Of a stretch of 26,382 nt of DNA, positions 22,753 to 26,382 are shown piece after piece (the first letter of the stretch is position 1; every line of letters begins with the position of its first letter). The DNA comes from an uncultured Muribaculaceae bacterium. GTDB taxonomy: Bacteria; Bacteroidota; Bacteroidia; Bacteroidales; Muribaculaceae. The DNA is taken from the NCBI GenBank assembly GCA_910584365.1, contig CAJUAF010000030.1, positions 1 to 26,382 of the forward strand, written 5' to 3'. The notes beneath the pieces are model-generated. The model was not told where the DNA came from, made no database searches, and saw nothing but the letters and a program-made list of their open reading frames with translations. Made by a program: the position numbers and the translations under genes.

Positions 22753-25700
22753 TCATTGTCTTATTACCTTGACAGCCTTGTCGCCGCATTTAACCACATA
22801 CAGTCCGGCGGGGAGATGGGGCAGACTTACGGTCTGGCTGCCTGCTGCCGTCACAGCGGAGGCGACCTGAACTCCTCCCAGAGTGTAGAGGGCGAGTGTC
22901 TCCCCTTCCTGGCAACCGGTCACACACAGGTCGTCGGCGATAAACGTGGCTGCGAAATCAGCCTGACCGTCAGGGCCTACGGCTATCACACCCGAATTCT
23001 CATCATAAGCGGAAACCCAGAGCATCCAGTAGGCACCCATCCCCTTCTGACGGGCGTCGATGGCGTCAACCGGACACCACTTGTCGAGTTCGGCGGAAGA
23101 AAGAGCGGGCTTGTCGAAAGGCTTCACATACAGAGTGGTCTGACCGTGGCCGTGGCGGATGGCAGCCGTGGCGATATAGGAGCGTCCCAGGCTTGCGTCT
23201 TGCGGAGTCACCTCCATGCCGCGGTCGAATTTCATGGCCACATAGAAAGTTCCGCTTACCTCAACCGGAGTGGGGAACTCTATATCACGCGGGTCGGAAG
23301 TGTTGTTTCCCAGACCGGAGGAACCGAGAGCGTCGCCGATAGTGGTGTCGATCCGGCCGATTTCATTGTCCTCATCGAGAGTGCCATCTTCCCTGGAACC
23401 ATAGATAACGATGCTCAGGGGCTTGATGCGCTGGTCATCGAGATAAGCGGTCATGTTGCGGTAACGGCGGTCCGTCACGCGTACAGACATCTGCTTGATT
23501 TTCACCGGTACGGTCTCGGAGAAGTCGAAACGCTGGGCAATGTCGAAATAATAGTGATTGAAACCGGTGATAAAGTCATATTCGGGATCGGATTCCAGAG
23601 TCGGGACAGCCGCGCGGTCATAAAGCCGGTCATTGGCCGTAGAGTAGAGATGTAGAATCTGATCATCCCTGGTAGTCGGCCCGATATGCTCTACGGAGAC
23701 TTTGCGCTGTGTTGTGCGTGTTCCGCGCTCATTGGTGGCCGACAGAGTCACGGTATATGTGCCGTCGGAGGGGAACGTGAAGAAGGGATTCTCCTCGGTG
23801 GATTCGGACGGTTCGGCGCCTTCCGCTGTCCACTGGTATGAGTCGGCATACTTCGAGGTATTGATCATCTGCATCGGAGTTCCGTCGAAACATATCGTAG
23901 AGGAAGTCATGACGGAATAGATCCCCTTGGGCATGAAGCCGGGTTCCACCCGCGAAATAAGCCCCGGAGCCGTAATCTCCAGATCATCCACCATTACCCA
24001 ACCGGAGTTCTCGGGGCCGGTCAGCATGAATGCGAAGCAATAGGGTCCGCTGATTTTCGGAGTGAAGGTATGGCTGCGCTTTACCCAGGCGGTGGTTTTC
24101 TCGCTGAATTGGTCAAGGGTTACATGGAAATCAGCCTCCTGCTCGGTTCCGACGGTGAATGCCAGCTGGGGGAGATAGAGGATTTCATCGTCATTCCAGT
24201 CGTTACCCTGCATGAACAGCCAATAGGAGACGGTGTACTCGGTTCCGGCTTCAAGATTGAAGAACGGAGTGTAGGCCTTGTCGTCTCTTTCTCCCGAGGT
24301 ATTATGGTCGGTGATCATGTAATAGTCGCCGGAGTGCGGAGCAAGTCCGGGAGCGGTGGCTGTAGCCCAGGTCACGGAGCCTGTCGTAGCCCATCCTTTG
24401 GGCAGGTTGCTCTCTCCGGTGTAATGTGTCGCATCTGAGAAATTCTCTCTGTAAGGCAGCTCGACGCAGTCCTGGAGATTGTCTTCGTTGGGTTCGAGGC
24501 TGTCGATATCCGGACCGGTCTCCTCGGCATAGCGTGTACCGGAGATGATGAAGGAGTCGAAGCCCACTGAGCCACAGTTTCTATTGAAGGAAGGCGCGTA
24601 AGGTGCCAGCTGCATCGAGAAGCAGTATTCTCCGTCGGTCTCGGGAGTGAAAGTGTAGGTAAACTTCTTCCACTCGGTGGTGGGAACGGAGGGTTCCTCC
24701 TTGATCATGATGGTCTGCGCGTCCATGTTCTGGGCAGTGCCGGCACGGACAACGAGATGGGTGTTGTAGACAACCGGAGTGGAGCCGCCCGGAGCGATGT
24801 AGTAGAACTCGAGGGTGCAGGGTTTGCCGGCCACGAGATCCATCATCGGAGTATAGAGGACTTCGTCGAACTTGACGCTGGAGGCGGCAAGGATGTAGTC
24901 GCCGCTCTGGTTGGTGAAGCCGTAGTCTTCGCCGGAAGCACGGCGCAGGGGGGTGCCGTCCTGGGCCCATCCTGCGGCGAGGTTGGCTCCGTCGGGGAAG
25001 TCGGCGTCCAGGTCGAAGTTGCACTCGAATTCAAAGTCTTCGGTTTTCTTGCCGGGTGTGGGATCATCCGGACCGGGAGTGTCCCCTCCGTCCTCATGAA
25101 TCTTTACGCCGGTAAAAGTGAAGTCATCGAAAGCCACCGGGCCGCCGGGAGCGTAGCCATAGGCATTGAACGCGGTGATGATGAAGCACATCTGCTCATC
25201 CTCTTCAGGAACATAGGAGAATACATCGGTCGTCATCCATTCTTTGGGGCGGTTGATATCCTCTTCTATTGTAGCGATCTTCTTGGCCTCGGCAATGGGA
25301 GTGTCCTGAGTGGGAGCCACGTAGATATTGAATCCGTAACCGAACATCATGCTTTCCGTGGGCGCATAGAAGTGGAACTGCATGGTCGCGGGCTGACCGG
25401 CTTTGGCATCGAACACCGGGGAAATCAGCAGGTGGTTCTGCTGTGTGCCCGAACCGATATTACCCAATACCCACTGACCCGAGGGCGCGGCGGCGGGGAT
25501 AGACAGATCTTCTACGGTCTTGCGGAGGAAAGGTTTCTGACCGGTGGAGGCCCACCCGGTGGGAATCAGGGAAATGCCGGGGAAAAGGGCATCGTCCTCG
25601 AAGTCATAGAAAAGAGCTTCCGTATCAGGCGCGGATTCCTTGGCGGTCCCTGAGATAATAAAGGAGTCGAAACCTACGGAACCGCAGCCCGTAGTGAAAG

Positions 25701-26226
25701 AAGGCACATAAGGAGCCAGCTCGATTGAGAAGCAATAGTCTCCGTCAGTTTCCGGAGTAAAGGTATAGGAATGTTTGGTCCATTCTTTTGTGGCCACGCT
25801 GGGGGTCTCTATGAGAAGAACAGTCTGAGCGTCCTTGTTCTGGGCGGTTCCAGCCCTTACAAACAGGTGGACGTTCCTGACTATATCAGGAGTGCCGCCC
25901 GGAGCTATATAGTAGAATTCAAGCGTACAGGGCTTTCCTGCGACAAGGGACTTCACAGGGGTGTAGAGGATTTCATCGAACTGGGGAGAGCCGCAGCCCA
26001 GTATATAGTCCCCGCTATTACTGCCATAGCCGAAATCAGTACCGGTCATGCGGCGCAGGGCGGTCCCGTCCTGCGCCCAACCTTCCGGAAGGTTGGCGCC
26101 GTCGGAAAAGTCGGCGTCCACGTCAAAATTACATTCAATCTCGAAAGGGGTTTCCGCGGCCGAAACTTCATGCACGCAGAAACATCCGAGAATGAACAGA
26201 CATACAGAGGTAAGTAGTTCTCTCAT
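22753..26226 (-). CDS. Large secreted multi-module protein with PKD domain and T9SS tail
   Basis: A 1157-residue exported protein. Signal peptide about 1-24 (CLFILGCFCVHEVSAAET). Four jelly-roll-like modules of about 170 residues follow (about 28-194, 205-374, 398-564, 590-754), each opening with an acidic stretch and a GWA motif and closing on VxFDxF or VMVDDLE strands, like the choice-of-anchor J modules of Bacteroidetes surface proteins. Modules 1 and 3 are close copies. A linker rich in Gly, Asp and Pro (378-394) separates modules 2 and 3. A PKD domain (about 765-846, DSYQWTAEG...GTYTVTLSATN) and a further beta-rich region (about 855-1080) precede a tail ending PAGLYVVKCGDKAVKVIRQ, a type A T9SS signal. 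No catalytic motif is seen; adhesion or polymer binding is inference. It has a good promoter and precedes the M6 gene. Confidence 0.88.
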   Translation of the reverse strand: MRELLTSVCLFILGCFCVHEVSAAETPFEIECNFDVDADFSDGANLPEGWAQDGTALRRMTGTDFGYGSNSGDYILGCGSPQFDEILYTPVKSLVAGKPCTLEFYYIAPGGTPDIVRNVHLFVRAGTAQNKDAQTVLLIETPSVATKEWTKHSYTFTPETDGDYCFSIELAPYVPSFTTGCGSVGFDSFIISGTAKESAPDTEALFYDFEDDALFPGISLIPTGWASTGQKPFLRKTVEDLSIPAAAPSGQWVLGNIGSGTQQNHLLISPVFDAKAGQPATMQFHFYAPTESMMFGYGFNIYVAPTQDTPIAEAKKIATIEEDINRPKEWMTTDVFSYVPEEDEQMCFIITAFNAYGYAPGGPVAFDDFTFTGVKIHEDGGDTPGPDDPTPGKKTEDFEFECNFDLDADFPDGANLAAGWAQDGTPLRRASGEDYGFTNQSGDYILAASSVKFDEVLYTPMMDLVAGKPCTLEFYYIAPGGSTPVVYNTHLVVRAGTAQNMDAQTIMIKEEPSVPTTEWKKFTYTFTPETDGEYCFSMQLAPYAPSFNRNCGSVGFDSFIISGTRYAEETGPDIDSLEPNEDNLQDCVELPYRENFSDATHYTGESNLPKGWATTGSVTWATATAPGLAPHSGDYYMITDHNTSGERDDKAYTPFFNLEAGTEYTVSYWLFMQGNDWNDDEILYLPQLAFTVGTEQEADFHVTLDQFSEKTTAWVKRSHTFTPKISGPYCFAFMLTGPENSGWVMVDDLEITAPGLISRVEPGFMPKGIYSVMTSSTICFDGTPMQMINTSKYADSYQWTAEGAEPSESTEENPFFTFPSDGTYTVTLSATNERGTRTTQRKVSVEHIGPTTRDDQILHLYSTANDRLYDRAAVPTLESDPEYDFITGFNHYYFDIAQRFDFSETVPVKIKQMSVRVTDRRYRNMTAYLDDQRIKPLSIVIYGSREDGTLDEDNEIGRIDTTIGDALGSSGLGNNTSDPRDIEFPTPVEVSGTFYVAMKFDRGMEVTPQDASLGRSYIATAAIRHGHGQTTLYVKPFDKPALSSAELDKWCPVDAIDARQKGMGAYWMLWVSAYDENSGVIAVGPDGQADFAATFIADDLCVTGCQEGETLALYTLGGVQVASAVTAAGSQTVSLPHLPAGLYVVKCGDKAVKVIRQ
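24535..25035 (-). repeat. Module 3 of the 1157-residue protein (copy of module 1)
   Basis: Encodes residues 398-564. It aligns with module 1 (residues 28-194) at a constant offset of 370 residues and shares blocks such as ECNFD, GWAQDGT, LVAGKPCTLEFYYIAPGG, RAGTAQN, TFTPETDG and CGSVGFDSFIISGT. The DNA has drifted at many third positions. Confidence 0.9.
25645..26145 (-). repeat. Module 1 of the 1157-residue protein (copy of module 3)
   Basis: Encodes residues 28-194, the partner of 24535-25035. The match needs almost no gaps over about 165 residues, which points to a duplication of a segment about 1.1 kb long (one repeat plus the intervening module) within the gene. Confidence 0.9.
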
Positions 26227-26285
26227 AGACGAATAAAAAAATGAATTGATAGATTAGATGACCTAATGTCATGGTAACTGTGCGA

Positions 26286-26315
26286 CAAATATACAAAAAG
26301 ATATTAAATCTTCAA
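26286..26315 (-). promoter_or_regulatory. Promoter of the 1157-residue protein gene
   Basis: On the minus strand: TTG (26313-26315), 19 nt, then TATATTTG (26286-26293): consensus. Start near 26282, leader about 55 nt. A second candidate (TTG 26376-26378, 21 nt, TAAATTTG 26347-26354) lies about 60 nt further upstream. Confidence 0.75.
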
Positions 26316-26382
26316 AATAAAATGCATTTTAGTAGATGACAAAATTCAAATTTATGCTGTTAAACATCTAGTTTTCAAGTGA

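Noticed and set aside
1..26382. CRISPR arrays, insertion sequences, integrases, toxin-antitoxin pairs, PUL susC/susD genes
   Set aside because: I looked for regularly spaced repeats, transposase motifs and SusC/D-like proteins and found none; the region reads as core chromosome with surface-protein genes.

Overview
The window is chromosomal DNA from a member of the Bacteroidota, most likely order Bacteroidales and plausibly Muribaculaceae-like. The support is: many promoters of the Bacteroidetes type (TTG, about 20 nt, TAnnTTTG); a gingipain-family sortase PorU plus secreted proteins with type IX secretion (T9SS) tails; a PCMD-type surface protein; and Bacteroidetes-type Rex, PanB and ribosomal proteins. 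The family-level placement is inference. I see no insertion sequence, phage, CRISPR array or obvious horizontally acquired island.

Left part (1-7350): a small secreted protein with a possible T9SS tail (398-985) faces enolase (1050-2342, minus) across a perfect 25-bp-arm hairpin. A tRNA-Leu(TAA) with a textbook promoter diverges from eno and ends in a perfect 46-bp palindrome. Next come porU (minus) and a divergently placed PCMD-type exported protein (6378-7349). Middle part (7350-15950): a short probable non-coding transcript unit, tryptophanase (indole production), a DUF3298-type lipoprotein, and an NhaC antiporter starting at TTG. Convergent to these, on the minus strand, are an SDR oxidoreductase, a PgpH-type HD membrane phosphodiesterase, Rex, and a translationally coupled protein that resembles fumarylacetoacetate hydrolase but has lost its metal-binding residues. 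Right part (15950-26382): rplU-rpmA, a 770-bp non-coding stretch holding the rplU promoter and a second probable short transcript, panB, a membrane-anchored TPR protein, cytidine deaminase (plus strand), then two large exported minus-strand proteins: an M6-family metalloprotease and a 1157-residue repeat protein, both with T9SS tails.

How the genes fit together: PorU is the T9SS sortase and at least two encoded proteins, possibly three, carry tails it could process, so the flanks read as cell-surface biology around a housekeeping core. Rex and its coupled partner suggest NADH/NAD+ sensing. A Rex-like operator overlaps the predicted rex start site.

The least-explained items are the Rex-coupled pseudo-FAH protein, two intergenic transcript units ending in GTGA-loop terminators, the operator-like inverted repeat over the nhaC promoter, and the duplicated modules in the 1157-residue protein. 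I do not see a clearly new multi-gene system.
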